Assembly: GCF_036231945.1 (NCBI RefSeq)
Contig: NZ_CP109599.1
Location: forward strand, 2,078,501-2,142,500
Direction of reading: 5' to 3'
DNA length: 64,000 nucleotides
Origin: Streptomyces sp. NBC_01429
GTDB taxonomy: Bacteria > Actinomycetota > Actinomycetes > Streptomycetales > Streptomycetaceae
Shown: piece by piece, positions 30,184 to 40,162 of the stretch
Layout of the letters: every line of letters starts with the position of its first letter
Position numbering within the stretch: the stretch's first letter is position 1
Notes under the pieces: generated by a model
What the model was told of the DNA's origin: nothing
What the model saw: the letters and a program-made list of their open reading frames with translations, nothing else
Database searches by the model: none
Program-made: the position numbers and the translations under genes

Positions 30184-32343
30184 TCAACCGGATACGCTCG
30201 CCCGTCCGTTCTCGATGTGTCCCATGAGGCGGCGGCGGAAGGGAACGGACGCGTCGTCGGCGCCGTCCGCGGTGACCTCGATGTCGTACCAGCCGTGCGC
30301 GTCGGCGGCCGAGTGCACGAGGTCGCGGCGGCGGCCCGGCTTGACCGTGATCCGCCGGGTCCAGCCGTCCAGGTCGGCTTCGTCCCCATAGCCGAGGGGG
30401 CGCACGGTGAAGGTGAGGGGCCGCTCGCCCCGGTTGCGCAGCGTGAGACGCAGATCGCGGTCGTGGTGGTCGACCGCTGAGGAGACCTCGGCGCCGTGAC
30501 CGGTCACGGGCCCGGCGAACTCGCGGCGGAAGCCGTTCGGTCCGGTGATGGTGAAGCGGTAGCCGTCGCGCTCCGGTCCGCCGCGGCCGGTAAGGGGCAC
30601 CGTCCATTGCGCCGTGCCCCTTACATCGCGGTGCTGCGGAATCTCGAACTCCGCGGCGTACGGGTAGAGCGCGAAGTGCGCGCTCGCGCGCCCCGTATTC
30701 CTGAGCACGACCTCGAACGCGCGGCCGTCCGCGCCGATCCGGCCGTACGCGTCGGTCTGGTACGGCAGCGCTCTGGCCGGGCGTACGCCGGGCTCCTGGA
30801 CGGGCATCCGCTGCTCGGCCGGGGGGACGGGCAGCCAGCGGCCGGTGAACGGCGGCACGCTCGCGGGCTGTTCCACCTCGGGCTGGGGCCGGCCTCCGGC
30901 GAAGTCGAAGGCAGAGGTCAGATCGCCGGTGACGGCGCGCCGCCACGGGGTGATGTTCGGCTCGCCCACCCCCGTCCACCGCTCCAGGAAGCGGATGACC
31001 GAGGTGTGGTCGAAGACCTGCGAGCAGACATGGCCGCCGACCGTCCAGGGCGAGACGACCAGCAGCGGGACCCGCATGCCGAGCCCGGTCCGCCGTCCCT
31101 CCCAGCGCTCGTCGGGGTCGTCCACGGGCGCGACGGGCGGCGGCACATGGTCGAAGAAGCCGTCGTTCTCGTCGTAGTTGATCAGTACGACGGTGTGCCG
31201 CCAGACCTCCGGGTGCGCGCCGAGCGCGTCGAGCACCTGGTAGACGAGACCGGCGCTGGCGACCGGCGACGAGGAGCCGGGATGCTCCGAGTCGACCGCC
31301 GGCGGCACCAGGTACGACACCTCGGGCAGCGTCCCCGCCGCCACATCGGCGCGGAACCGCTCGGCCAGCGTGCCGCTCTCCACGCGCCGCAGCCCGCGCT
31401 CGAAGAGCGAACGCTCGTGCGCGGTCAGCGTCGCGACGCCCTCCTCCAGCGCGGCCAGCAGCCGTCCGCGCGCCTGCGGGTCGCTGGTCTCGCGCACGGC
31501 GGCGTAGAACGCCTCCATATAGGTGAATCCGGCGGCCCCGGGCTGACCCGGCAGCTCCCGCGCCCTGCTGAGCGCCTTGCGGGCGATGTCCTTGAAGACG
31601 GTGAAGAACTCGATGTTGTTGTCGGTGAAGTTCTCCCACTCGGTGTACGTCCGCCAGCTGCGGCCCGCCTTCTCCAGGCGCTCGGCGTAGGTCGGCCAGG
31701 GATAGCCCGGGTGGGTGTCCTCCTCGTACGCGTCGTTGCCCACGGCCCGCCGCCCGTCGGCCTCGAAGCCGGTCCAGCCGCTCCACAGGTGGTTGCGGTT
31801 GGGGCTCGTCGAGGAGTGGACGGACGAGTGGTACGCGTCGCAGACCGTGAAGGTGTCGGCCAGCTCGTAGTGGAGCGGGAGGTCGCGCCGGTCGTAGTAC
31901 GCCATGGTGGCGGCGGTCTTGGCGGAGACCCAGCGGTCCATCCACCCGTCGTGCCAGGCCGTGGCGCCGCCGTCCCAGGAGTGGTCGAGGGCCCCGATGT
32001 ACTGGAGATCCTTGCGCTGCGCCTCGGCGGCGTCCCGTACGGGGAACGGCAGGACGGGGGCCGACGGGCCGGGCTGGGCGAAGACGGGCTTCCCCGAGGG
32101 CAGTTCGACGGCGTTGCGGTCACCGAAGCCGCGGACCCCGCGCAGCGTGCCGAAGTAGTGGTCGAACGAACGGTTCTCCTGCATCAGGATCACCACGTGC
32201 CTGATCGCGTCCATCCCGCCGGGCGCGGGCTCGGCGGCGAGCGCCGTCCGCAGGGACGGCGGCAGCACCGACCCCACCGCCGCCGCGCCCAGGGCGCCGG
32301 AGCCGAGAGTGAGCATTCTTCTGCGCGAAATCTCCGGTGACAT
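30184..32343 (-). CDS. Tat-secreted non-haemolytic-type phospholipase C
   Basis: A 719-residue secreted enzyme of the phosphocholine-specific phospholipase C / acid phosphatase superfamily. The Tat signal (SRRRMLTLGSGALGAAAVGS) is followed by the catalytic domain with the N-terminal ENRSFDHYFG motif, DHSWDGG, HSSTSPNRNH, and NYDENDGFFDHV. Two C-terminal beta domains of the PLC C-terminal type follow (about 500-600 and 630-715). It would cleave phospholipids to diacylglycerol and a phospho-headgroup outside the cell, perhaps to obtain phosphate. The ATG at 32343 gives a proper Tat signal; no Shine-Dalgarno sequence is evident. Confidence 0.9.
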   Translation of the reverse strand: MSPEISRRRMLTLGSGALGAAAVGSVLPPSLRTALAAEPAPGGMDAIRHVVILMQENRSFDHYFGTLRGVRGFGDRNAVELPSGKPVFAQPGPSAPVLPFPVRDAAEAQRKDLQYIGALDHSWDGGATAWHDGWMDRWVSAKTAATMAYYDRRDLPLHYELADTFTVCDAYHSSVHSSTSPNRNHLWSGWTGFEADGRRAVGNDAYEEDTHPGYPWPTYAERLEKAGRSWRTYTEWENFTDNNIEFFTVFKDIARKALSRARELPGQPGAAGFTYMEAFYAAVRETSDPQARGRLLAALEEGVATLTAHERSLFERGLRRVESGTLAERFRADVAAGTLPEVSYLVPPAVDSEHPGSSSPVASAGLVYQVLDALGAHPEVWRHTVVLINYDENDGFFDHVPPPVAPVDDPDERWEGRRTGLGMRVPLLVVSPWTVGGHVCSQVFDHTSVIRFLERWTGVGEPNITPWRRAVTGDLTSAFDFAGGRPQPEVEQPASVPPFTGRWLPVPPAEQRMPVQEPGVRPARALPYQTDAYGRIGADGRAFEVVLRNTGRASAHFALYPYAAEFEIPQHRDVRGTAQWTVPLTGRGGPERDGYRFTITGPNGFRREFAGPVTGHGAEVSSAVDHHDRDLRLTLRNRGERPLTFTVRPLGYGDEADLDGWTRRITVKPGRRRDLVHSAADAHGWYDIEVTADGADDASVPFRRRLMGHIENGRASVSG

Positions 32344-32455
32344 GTCACGGGACGGTAGTGACGGCGGGTGGCAGTGGGAAGACCGCCGGACGTCGGCCTG
32401 GTGAACGCCCCCGGAGGGAACGAGGGCGCGTGCTCCGTACGCACGCCACCCCGGG

Positions 32456-32983
32456 CTACTCGCCGTACGGCCACACCAGCAGGACCGGGCACGCGGCGTG
32501 GTCGACCACGAAGCGGGTGGCCCTGCCGAGGCTGTGCGGCCCGGGACGGTCGGGTTCACCGTCGCGGGCGCAGATCAGCAGGTCCGCGCCGGCCGCCGCC
32601 CGTACCACCTCGTGCTCCACCCGGCCGTGGTGTTCGAGGAGTTCGCAGGGCCGTCCCAGCCGGTGCGCGGCGGCCTCCAGCAGGTCGGCGGCGGCCGGAC
32701 CAGCGAGGGCTTCCAGGCGCGCGCCCGGGTCGCGGTCCGGGCGGTGGCCGCGGCCGAGGAGTCCGGCGTAGGCGCGGTGCGCGGCGGCGACCACCTCGTC
32801 GTCGCCCACATGGAGGAGCACCACGTCGTCGTGCGGGGCGCGGGCGCGGGCCGCGTCCACGCAGGCGGGCCAGGTGGATTCGATGATCCACACGACCACC
32901 GTGGTCCGCGCGCCGGCCGCCTCGCCGGGCTCCGGACCGGGCATCGGGTCACTCGACGGCGGTACCGGTACGGGTACGGTCAC
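32456..32983 (-). CDS. Universal stress protein
   Basis: A 175-residue UspA-type protein. After a proline-rich start (1-25), the fold shows TVVVWIIE, DVVLLHVGD and the C-terminal GADLLICARDGEPDRPGPHSLGRATRFVVDHAACPVLLV, close to the G-2x-G-9x-G(S/T) nucleotide-binding loop, although one glycine is replaced. The GTG start follows GGAGG. It begins 20 bases after the permease gene, so the two are an operon. Confidence 0.8.
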   Translation of the reverse strand: MTVPVPVPPSSDPMPGPEPGEAAGARTTVVVWIIESTWPACVDAARARAPHDDVVLLHVGDDEVVAAAHRAYAGLLGRGHRPDRDPGARLEALAGPAAADLLEAAAHRLGRPCELLEHHGRVEHEVVRAAAGADLLICARDGEPDRPGPHSLGRATRFVVDHAACPVLLVWPYGE

Positions 32984-33002
32984 GGCGCTCAGCCTCCGGT
33001 CG

Positions 33003-34256
33003 TCATCCGATCAGTCGCAGCGTGCCCCACAAAGCCACCGTAGACACCACCAGCGTGGCGGGCACGGTCAGCAGGCCGAGCCGGGTGAAGTGGCCGAGTT
33101 CGGCCTCGCTGTCGTGCTCGTGGAGGATGCGCCGCCACAGCAGGGTGGCCAGCGACCCGACGTACGTCAGGTTCGGGCCGAGGTTGACGCCGATCAGCGC
33201 CGCCAGCACCGGCCCGGGTCCGGCGGGCGCGACCACCGGCAGCAGCGCCAGGATCGCCGGGAGGTTGTTGATCGCGTTGGCCAGGACGGCGGCGATCGCG
33301 GCGATGGCGAGCAGGGAGAGCAGCGAGGAGCTGTCCGGCAGCAGCCATCCGATCCCGCTGTCCAGACCGTTGTCCACGACCGCCTTGACGACGACGCCGA
33401 GCGCCAGGACGAACAGGCAGAAGAGCGGGGAGGCGGCCCTGACCAGCCCCGTGACGGTCGTACGGCGGCGCCGCAGCGCCCGTGCGGCCAGCACGGCGGC
33501 GCCGGCGACGGCCGCCCACAGCGGCTCGATCCCGGCGAACGAGGTGACCACGAACCCCGCCAGGGTCAGCCCCAGCACGACCAGCGTGAACACCGGCAGC
33601 GGCTGCCGCTCGTCCGTCCTCGGCGCATGCGCCCCGGCGGCCAGATCGGCGGCGAAGAAGCGGCGGAAGACGACGTACTCGACGGCGATCGCCGCCAGCC
33701 ACGGCAGCGCCATCAGTACGGCGAACCGGGTGAAGGAGAGCCCGCTCGCGGTGAAGGCCAGCAGGTTGGTGAGATTGGAGACGGGCAGCAGCAGGGACGC
33801 GGAGTTCGCGAGGTGCGTACAGGCGTAGACGTGCGGCCGGGGCCGCGCGCCGACCCGGGCGGCCGTGGCGAAGACCACCGGGGTGAGCAGCACGACGGTG
33901 GCGTCCAGGCTCAGTACGGCGGTGATGACGGCGGCGACCGCGAACACCCCGCCGAGCAGCCGGCGCGGTCTGCCGCCGCAGACCCGGGCCACCAGATCGC
34001 CGGCGGCGGCGAACAGCCCCTCCTCGGCGCAGAGCTGCGCCAGCACCAGCACGGCCGCGAGGAAGACGACGACCGGCAGCAGGGTACGGGTCTGCTCCCA
34101 GGCGTCCGCGGGCGAGACCGCGCCCAGGACGATGACCAGCAGCGCGGCGGGGACGGCGGCGACGGCCTCGGGCAGGCCGCGCGGCCGGACGACCGCGAAC
34201 GCCAGCACGCCGAGCAGCAGCCCGACGGAGACGATCTCGGCGGCGATGGTATTCAC
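33003..34256 (-). CDS. ArsB/NhaD-superfamily anion permease
   Basis: A 417-residue membrane protein with 11-12 helices, of the ion-transporter superfamily that includes ArsB and SLC13 carriers. The internal signatures SASLLLPVSNLTNLLAF and NAINNLPAILALLPVV lie in the two half-helix hairpins that bind substrate in this fold. The ion could be arsenite, phosphate or an organic acid; no arsR or arsC gene is near. The start is GTG without a good Shine-Dalgarno sequence. It is co-transcribed with the universal stress protein gene. Confidence 0.8.
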   Translation of the reverse strand: MNTIAAEIVSVGLLLGVLAFAVVRPRGLPEAVAAVPAALLVIVLGAVSPADAWEQTRTLLPVVVFLAAVLVLAQLCAEEGLFAAAGDLVARVCGGRPRRLLGGVFAVAAVITAVLSLDATVVLLTPVVFATAARVGARPRPHVYACTHLANSASLLLPVSNLTNLLAFTASGLSFTRFAVLMALPWLAAIAVEYVVFRRFFAADLAAGAHAPRTDERQPLPVFTLVVLGLTLAGFVVTSFAGIEPLWAAVAGAAVLAARALRRRRTTVTGLVRAASPLFCLFVLALGVVVKAVVDNGLDSGIGWLLPDSSSLLSLLAIAAIAAVLANAINNLPAILALLPVVAPAGPGPVLAALIGVNLGPNLTYVGSLATLLWRRILHEHDSEAELGHFTRLGLLTVPATLVVSTVALWGTLRLIG

Positions 34257-34387
34257 TCGACAGGAATATCAGCCTCCGCCCGGCCGGACGAGCCGGGGGC
34301 GGCGCGCCCACCGGCCCGCCGCCCCCTGAAGCGGCCGGAGCGGCCCGCGTCAGCCCTCGACGCGCGGCCTCTCCGGACGATGCCCGC

Positions 34388-34443
34388 TCATTCGCTCGGA
34401 GCGACCGGCTCCAGGCTGTGCTTGTTTCATTCGCTCGGAGCGA
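34388..34443. repeat. 17-bp repeat of the gatB 3' end
   Basis: TCATTCGCTCGGAGCGA occurs at 34427-34443, where it holds the gatB stop codon and last codons, and again at 34388-34404 in the noncoding sequence beyond. The core TCGCTCGGAGCGA is itself a palindrome around one base. Confidence 0.75.
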
Positions 34444-35935
34444 GCCTCTCAAGAATCAGCTCGCGCACGCGCGCCGCGTCGGCCTGGCCGCGCGTGGCCT
34501 TCATGACCGCGCCGACGAGCGCGCCGGCCGCGGCGACCTTGCCCGCGCGGATCTTGTCGGCGACGGCCGCGTTGGCCGCGATGGCCTCGTCCACGGCGGT
34601 ACCGAGCGCGCCCTCGTCGGAGACGACCTTCAGGCCGCGCTTCTCCACGACGGTGTCCGGGTCGCCCTCGCCCGCGAGCACGCCCTCGATCACCTGCCGG
34701 GCCAGCTTGTCGTTGAGGTCGCCGGAGGCGACGAGCGCGGCGACCCTGGCGACCTGGGCCGGGGTGATGGGCTGCTCGTCCAGCGCGCGGCCCGACTCGT
34801 TGGCGTGCCGGGCCAGCTCGCCCATCCACCACTTGCGGGCCTGGTCGGCCGGGGCACCGGCCTCGATGGTGGCGACGATGAGGTCGATCGCGCCCGCGTT
34901 GAGGATGGACTGCATGTCGTGCTCGGAGACGCCCCACTCCTCGCGGAGCCGGTTGCGGCGTACCCGGGGCAGCTCGGGAAGCCCCTGCCGCAGCTCCTCG
35001 ACCCAGTCGCGGGCCGGGGCGACCGGCACGAGGTCGGGCTCCGGGAAGTACCGGTAGTCCTCGGCGTTGTCCTTGATCCGGCCGGAGGTGGTGGAGCCGT
35101 CCTCCTCGTGGAAGTGCCGGGTCTCCTGGAGGATCGTGCCGCCGCCGTTCAGCACCGCGGCGTGGCGCTGGATCTCGAACCGGGCGGCACGCTCCACGCT
35201 GCGCAGCGAGTTGACGTTCTTCGTCTCGGAGCGCGTACCGAACTCCGCGCGGCCGTGCGGGCGCAGCGACAGGTTCACGTCGCACCGCATCTGGCCCATC
35301 TCCATCCGGGCCTCGGAGACGCCCAGCGCCTTGATCAGCTCACGCAGCTCGGCGACGTACGCCTTGGCGACCTCGGGGGCGCGCGCTCCGGCTCCCTCGA
35401 TGGGCTTGGTGACGATCTCGATGAGCGGGATACCGGCGCGGTTGTAGTCCAGCAGCGAGTGGGACGCCCCGTGAATACGTCCGGTGGCGCCGCCGACGTG
35501 CAGCGACTTGCCGGTGTCCTCCTCCATGTGGGCGCGCTCGATCTCCACGCGGAAGATCTCGCCGTCCTCCAGCTGGACGTCCAGATGGCCGTTGAAGGCG
35601 ATCGGCTCGTCGTACTGGGAGGTCTGGAAGTTCTTCGGCATGTCCGGATAGAAGTAGTTCTTCCGGGCGAAGCGGCACCACTCGGCGATCTCGCAGTTCA
35701 GCGCGAGGCCGATCTTGATCGCCGACTCGACACCGATCGCGTTGACGACGGGCAGCGATCCCGGCATGCCAAGACAGGTCGGGCAGGTCTGCGAGTTGGG
35801 CTCGGCACCCAGCTCGGTCGAGCAGCCGCAGAACATCTTGGTCTTGGTACCCAGCTCGACATGGACTTCCAGGCCCATGACGGGGTCGTAGGTCGCGAGG
35901 GCGTCCTCGTACGACACCAGGTCAATGACGGTCAC
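34427..35935 (-). CDS. gatB: Asp/Glu-tRNA amidotransferase subunit B
   Basis: Subunit of GatCAB that binds misacylated Glu-tRNA(Gln) or Asp-tRNA(Asn) and activates the glutamyl or aspartyl group for amidation. The 502 residues include the family motifs [19 protein letters not shown] and [15 protein letters not shown], with the Zn-binding cysteines, and the helical YqeY-like tail ([28 protein letters not shown]). The GTG start overlaps the stop of the TOPRIM gene (GTGA), so gatB translation is probably coupled to it. Confidence 0.95.
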   Translation of the reverse strand: MTVIDLVSYEDALATYDPVMGLEVHVELGTKTKMFCGCSTELGAEPNSQTCPTCLGMPGSLPVVNAIGVESAIKIGLALNCEIAEWCRFARKNYFYPDMPKNFQTSQYDEPIAFNGHLDVQLEDGEIFRVEIERAHMEEDTGKSLHVGGATGRIHGASHSLLDYNRAGIPLIEIVTKPIEGAGARAPEVAKAYVAELRELIKALGVSEARMEMGQMRCDVNLSLRPHGRAEFGTRSETKNVNSLRSVERAARFEIQRHAAVLNGGGTILQETRHFHEEDGSTTSGRIKDNAEDYRYFPEPDLVPVAPARDWVEELRQGLPELPRVRRNRLREEWGVSEHDMQSILNAGAIDLIVATIEAGAPADQARKWWMGELARHANESGRALDEQPITPAQVARVAALVASGDLNDKLARQVIEGVLAGEGDPDTVVEKRGLKVVSDEGALGTAVDEAIAANAAVADKIRAGKVAAAGALVGAVMKATRGQADAARVRELILERLAPSE

Positions 35936-36573
35936 AGGTACTTCTTCCTCTTCAATGCTTCATCGGTGTCCGCCAGCCAGCGCTGGTAGGACGACAGCTT
36001 CCCGAGTACGGAGAGATCCACTTCGTCGGCGAGGCGGGCGAAGTAATCGCCGGGGTCGGATCGCCGGGCCTTCTTGAGCACGTTCGCCAGCACGCGTTTC
36101 GGGTGGGCCGGGTGCCCAGGTGCCGGATTTCCTTGTTCCACATCCTCCGGCTGAAGGTGCGGGTGCGCCGACAGATCGGCGGCGGGCTGCACCCGGACCA
36201 GCGCGTCCCGGTCCGCGAGCACCCATGACTCGGTCATCACCCGGGGACCGAGCAATACGGGCGCCGCCGCCTGCTTCGGCAGCGCGGACAGCGCCTCCAG
36301 CAGACCGTAGGCATCCGGAATCTCCTTGTGGTCCCGATGGACGAAGAGTACGTCGCACCGCTCGGCCAGTGCCGTGGCCGCCTGGAGAAGAGCCTTCGGC
36401 TCGGCTGTGCTGTAGACCGGAGCCGTCTCGCAGGGAGTCAGCACCTCGGTGGCCTTCAGCGCCCTGGCGTGCAGCGTTTCCTCCAGTTGCCGGACGATCA
36501 GCCGTTCGAGGAACAGCAGATCGCTCCGGCCCTCCACCAGCAGCCCGAGCCTGAGCAGCCGTACCCGGCTCAT
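35932..36573 (-). CDS. TOPRIM/DUF4276-like protein, partner of the ATPase
   Basis: A 213-residue protein that looks like a TOPRIM-fold DUF4276/OLD-type nuclease domain. The signs are the N-terminal glutamate motif [15 protein letters not shown] (Glu14), an acidic strand [12 protein letters not shown] (Asp81, in place of the usual DxD), and [11 protein letters not shown] (113-123), which resembles a family block. Its ATG overlaps the ATPase stop (ATGA) and its stop overlaps the gatB start. Pairs of an SMC-like ATPase with a TOPRIM protein occur in phage-defence systems such as PARIS and OLD-type modules; the function here is inferred from this pairing only. Confidence 0.7.
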   Translation of the reverse strand: MSRVRLLRLGLLVEGRSDLLFLERLIVRQLEETLHARALKATEVLTPCETAPVYSTAEPKALLQAATALAERCDVLFVHRDHKEIPDAYGLLEALSALPKQAAAPVLLGPRVMTESWVLADRDALVRVQPAADLSAHPHLQPEDVEQGNPAPGHPAHPKRVLANVLKKARRSDPGDYFARLADEVDLSVLGKLSSYQRWLADTDEALKRKKYL

Positions 36574-37850
36574 GAGATCACCTGTCCCATGGACTCCAGC
36601 AGCCGCTTCACCTGCTCGACGGTGACCGTGTCGCCGGGTTCCTCGTCCGCGCGGGGCTTACGCACGGGGCGGGCCCGGGTGACGGTCGAGACCCCGGGGC
36701 GCGCCGGGTCGACGTGGGACGCCTGTTCCAGGAAGACGAGGCTGCCGGAGTCGTCGTCCCGGAGGGCGGAGAGCAGAACGGGCGAGTGAGTGGTCGCGAT
36801 GAGCTGGCGGAACCCGAAGACCTTCCCGGCCAGTTCCACCAAGTCCGGGAAGTCGGCCACGTCTCTGCGCAGCCGCCGCACCAGTTCGGCGATCCGGGTG
36901 GGGTGCAGCCCGTTCTCGATCTCCTCGACGGCCAGCAGGCCGGCCCGACGGTCGTCGTACCAGGCCGCCAGCAGCGCGAGCACACGCATCGTGCCGTCGG
37001 ACAGCATCGGCGGGGATGTCCAGCCGGTGTGCCGGAACCGTACGTCGAAGTCGTACTCACCGCGCCGGTCGTCGAACAGCGGCCTGATCCCGGACGCTTC
37101 AGGGATCAGAGCGGCCAGATCGGCCTCCATGTCGCGGAGCTCTTCCGTGCTGAGCCGCTGGAGAACGGCAGCCAGATTGCCGCCGTTCGAAAGGAGCGTC
37201 AGCTCGTCACTGCCGCCGAACGGCCTGCGCATGGCGGCGGGATCGAGTGCGATCCGCTCCCAGGTCGCGGTTTCGCTCGCGAGGTGACCGAGAAGCTCCT
37301 GCGCGCCCTCTGCCTTGGGGGCGCCCGAGGCGGGATCGCTGCCGCGGAGAGAAGCCCAGTCGGTCCCGTTGCGCTCCACGAACGACTCCCTCGCCGTGGC
37401 GAGTGCCGCACGCAGCTGTCCCGGGATCGACAGCCGGTCCATCCACTCCGTACGCGTGAGGCTGCTCACCCACACCCGTCCGCCGCGCCACCCGACCCTC
37501 ACCGGCCCCGGTGGCGTGCCGTGCCTTTCGACTCCCAGCCGGACGACCAGCGGGAGCGGCCCGTACGCGCTGGGCACGATCATGCCGATTTTGACAGTCA
37601 GCTCAGCCGCCGTGTAGGCGCCGCCGGCTCCGTCGGCATGGTGGAAGAGGTCTCGGGCGGCGAGCCGCGGGTTGTCGCCGTCCAGGGCTCTGACCAGCCC
37701 GGTCGTCACCACCCGCCGGACGAAGTCCAGCGCGTCCAGGAGGTTCGACTTCCCAGCGCCGTTGACGCCCATGAGCACCGTGCAGGGACGTACGTCCAGG
37801 CCGAAGCCCACGAACGACTTGAAGCCGTCGATCTCAATGCGGGTGATCAC
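36570..37850 (-). CDS. SMC/RecF-like AAA ATPase (AAA_15/21 type)
   Basis: A 426-residue ABC-class ATPase resembling RecF, OLD and AriA. The Walker A is GVNGAGKS (28-35), the signature-like LSDGTMR is at 283-289, the Walker B is LLAVEEIENGLHP (Glu309/Glu310) and the H-loop is TTHSP (His355). The region between Walker A and the signature is long, as in this class. The GTG start has a near-perfect AAGGAGGTGA. It would drive the TOPRIM partner, with which it overlaps by four bases. Confidence 0.85.
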   Translation of the reverse strand: MITRIEIDGFKSFVGFGLDVRPCTVLMGVNGAGKSNLLDALDFVRRVVTTGLVRALDGDNPRLAARDLFHHADGAGGAYTAAELTVKIGMIVPSAYGPLPLVVRLGVERHGTPPGPVRVGWRGGRVWVSSLTRTEWMDRLSIPGQLRAALATARESFVERNGTDWASLRGSDPASGAPKAEGAQELLGHLASETATWERIALDPAAMRRPFGGSDELTLLSNGGNLAAVLQRLSTEELRDMEADLAALIPEASGIRPLFDDRRGEYDFDVRFRHTGWTSPPMLSDGTMRVLALLAAWYDDRRAGLLAVEEIENGLHPTRIAELVRRLRRDVADFPDLVELAGKVFGFRQLIATTHSPVLLSALRDDDSGSLVFLEQASHVDPARPGVSTVTRARPVRKPRADEEPGDTVTVEQVKRLLESMGQVIS

Positions 37851-37927
37851 CGCGTCACCTCCTTCCGTGGAGCGGTGCGCCGGGAGCCCGGGAGGCCGTC
37901 CCGAGAACGGCCTCCCGGCCTGTCCGT

Positions 37928-38170
37928 TCAGCCCAGCAGTACGTCGTCGTCGCCCAGCCGCTTCAGCTCGCGGTACAGGATCGCGAGTCCGGTCACGATC
38001 GCCACGGCGGAGACCGCGGCGTCGACCAGCCGGAGCGTGTCGTGCTCCTGGCGGGCCAGCTTGGCCTGCTTGGCGACGCTCAGGGCGCCGAGGGCGGTGC
38101 TTCCGATCGACAGGTACGTCCCGGCCTTGGACTTCTTGAAGCCCTTGGCCTTGCTCAGTGCGTTGGTCAT
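37928..38170 (-). CDS. 80-residue membrane-associated protein in the gat operon
   Basis: An 80-residue protein, [20 protein letters not shown] at the start, with a basic N-terminus, a weak hydrophobic stretch (about 18-33, [17 protein letters not shown]) and a clearer membrane helix (about 50-68). The ATG overlaps the gatA stop codon (ATGA), so it is translationally coupled to gatA. I know of no function; similar small proteins probably sit at this place in other Streptomyces. 77 bases separate it from the ATPase gene. Confidence 0.8.
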   Translation of the reverse strand: MTNALSKAKGFKKSKAGTYLSIGSTALGALSVAKQAKLARQEHDTLRLVDAAVSAVAIVTGLAILYRELKRLGDDDVLLG

Positions 38171-39675
38171 AGCGACGGTGCCTCCTCCAGCAACGGGTGG
38201 CCCCACTTTTCCACGAAGGCCGCCTCGACAGCGGCACCGACCTTGTACAGCCGGTCGTCCTTCATGGCGGGGGCGATGATCTGGAGTCCGACCGGGAGGC
38301 CGTCCTCCGGGGCGAGGCCGCAGGGCAGCGACATCGCCGCGTTGCCCGCCAGGTTGGTGGGGATGGTGCACAGGTCGGCGAGGTACATCGCCATCGGGTC
38401 GTCGGCGCGCTCGCCGATCGGGAAGGCGGTGGTCGGGGTCGTCGGGGAGACGATCACGTCGACCCGCTCGAACGCCTTCTCGAAGTCCCGGGTGATGAGG
38501 GTGCGGACCTTCTGCGCCGAGCCGTAGTACGCGTCGTAGTAGCCGGAGCTGAGCGCGTACGTGCCGAGGATGATCCGGCGCTTGACCTCGTCGCCGAAGC
38601 CGGCCTCGCGGGTCAGCGCGGTGACGTCCTCGGCGGACCTCGTACCGTCGTCGCCGACGCGCAGGCCGTAGCGCATGGCGTCGAAGCGGGCGAGGTTCGA
38701 GGAGCACTCGGACGGCGCGATCAGGTAGTACGCGGCCAGGCCGAGGTCGAAGGACGGGCAGTCCAGCTCGACGATCTCGGCGCCGAGCTCGCGGAGCAGC
38801 TCCACCGACTCGTCGAAGCGCTGGACGACGCCCGCCTGGTAGCCCTCGCCGCGGAACTGCTTGACGACGCCGACGCGCATCCCGGCGACCGAGCCGTTGC
38901 GGGCCGCCTCGACGACCGGCGGGACCGGGGCGTCGATGGAGGTGGAGTCGAGCGGGTCGTGACCGGCGATCGCCTCGTGCAGCAGGGCCGCGTCCAGGAC
39001 CGTACGGGCGCAGGGGCCGCCCTGGTCGAGGGAGGACGAGAAGGCGACCATGCCGTAGCGGGAGACCCCGCCGTAGGTCGGCTTGACGCCGACGGTGCCG
39101 GTGAGCGCGGCGGGCTGGCGGATGGAGCCGCCGGTGTCCGTGCCGATGGCCAGCGGCGCCTGGTACGAGGCGAGCGAGGCGGACGAGCCGCCGCCGGAGC
39201 CGCCGGGGACCCTGGTCAGGTCCCAGGGGTTGGCGGTGGGGCCGTACGCGCTGTTCTCGGTGGAGGACCCCATGGCGAACTCGTCCATGTTGGTCTTGCC
39301 GAGGATGACGACGCCGGCGGCCTTGAGCTTCTTGGTGAGCGTCGCGTCGTAGGGCGGGATCCAGCCTTCGAGGATCTTGGAGCCGACGGTGGTCGGCACC
39401 CCCTCGGTGGTGAAGATGTCCTTGAGCGCGACGGGCACACCGGCCAGCGGCCCGAGCGGCTCACCCGCCGCCCGCTTCGCGTCCACGGCACGGGCCTGGG
39501 CCAGCGCCCCCTCGCGGTCGACGTGCAGGAAGGCGTTGATCTTCTCGTCGACGGCCTCGATACGGGCGAGATGGGCCTCGGTGACCTCGACGGCCGTGAG
39601 TTCGCCGGACGCGATGCGCTCGGCGATCCCGGCGGCGGTGAGCTTGGTGATGTCCGTCTTGCTGATGTCCGTCAT
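38167..39675 (-). CDS. gatA: Asp/Glu-tRNA amidotransferase subunit A
   Basis: Amidase-signature subunit that releases ammonia from glutamine for GatCAB. The 502-residue length is normal. The catalytic Ser-cisSer-Lys site is readable in VALKDIFT (Lys), [21 protein letters not shown] and [17 protein letters not shown] (Ser). It starts 7 bases before gatC ends on the same strand, in one operon. Confidence 0.95.
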   Translation of the reverse strand: MTDISKTDITKLTAAGIAERIASGELTAVEVTEAHLARIEAVDEKINAFLHVDREGALAQARAVDAKRAAGEPLGPLAGVPVALKDIFTTEGVPTTVGSKILEGWIPPYDATLTKKLKAAGVVILGKTNMDEFAMGSSTENSAYGPTANPWDLTRVPGGSGGGSSASLASYQAPLAIGTDTGGSIRQPAALTGTVGVKPTYGGVSRYGMVAFSSSLDQGGPCARTVLDAALLHEAIAGHDPLDSTSIDAPVPPVVEAARNGSVAGMRVGVVKQFRGEGYQAGVVQRFDESVELLRELGAEIVELDCPSFDLGLAAYYLIAPSECSSNLARFDAMRYGLRVGDDGTRSAEDVTALTREAGFGDEVKRRIILGTYALSSGYYDAYYGSAQKVRTLITRDFEKAFERVDVIVSPTTPTTAFPIGERADDPMAMYLADLCTIPTNLAGNAAMSLPCGLAPEDGLPVGLQIIAPAMKDDRLYKVGAAVEAAFVEKWGHPLLEEAPSL

Positions 39676-39681
39676 GACTGT

Positions 39682-39978
39682 TTAGTCCTCCCCCAGGATC
39701 TGCGGCACCTTGAAACGCTGCTGCTCCTGGGCAGGGGCGCCGGAAAGCGCCTGCTCGGGGGTGAGCGACGGACGGACCTCGTCCGCGCGCATGACGTTGG
39801 TCAGCGGCAGCGGGTGGGAGGTCGGCGGTACGTCTTGGTCGGCTACCTCGGATACGCGGGCGACCGCGCCGATGATGTCGTCGAGCTGTCCGGCGAAGTG
39901 CTCTAGCTCTTCGCCCTTCAGCTCCAGACGCGCCAGCCGGGCGAGGTGGGCGACCTCCTCGCGCGTGATGCCAGGCAT
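39682..39978 (-). CDS. gatC: Asp/Glu-tRNA amidotransferase subunit C
   Basis: A 98-residue subunit that wraps GatA and GatB together. The [20 protein letters not shown] start and the C-terminal [20 protein letters not shown] block are typical. It is the first gene of the operon gatC-gatA-80aa-ATPase-TOPRIM-gatB. Longer forms add a proline/arginine-rich stretch and are unlikely. Confidence 0.93.
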   Translation of the reverse strand: MPGITREEVAHLARLARLELKGEELEHFAGQLDDIIGAVARVSEVADQDVPPTSHPLPLTNVMRADEVRPSLTPEQALSGAPAQEQQRFKVPQILGED

Positions 39979-40116
39979 GCAGCGATCCTCTGGGGTGAGT
40001 GTGATGGGTTGTGGCCCAATCCTATGGGCCCGGTCCCGTACCCACGAAACGCTTACCCCCGGGGCCGTGCGGACGGACACCCCCCGGGGGGCTGCCCCTC
40101 CGGCACCCGGCCGCCC

Positions 40117-40146
40117 CGGCCGGTGGCCCGGCCGCGCCACCGGCCG
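40117..40146 (-). terminator. Terminator of rmdB
   Basis: A perfect 11-bp stem (40117-40127 with 40136-40146) with an 8-base loop begins 17 bases beyond the rmdB stop codon. Confidence 0.65.
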
Positions 40147-40162
40147 CCGCCACCGGACGCCG

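Noticed and set aside
35932..38170. Type I restriction or BREX genes near the ATPase pair
   Set aside because: No methylase, helicase, specificity or PglZ-like gene is present; neighbours are gat genes only.
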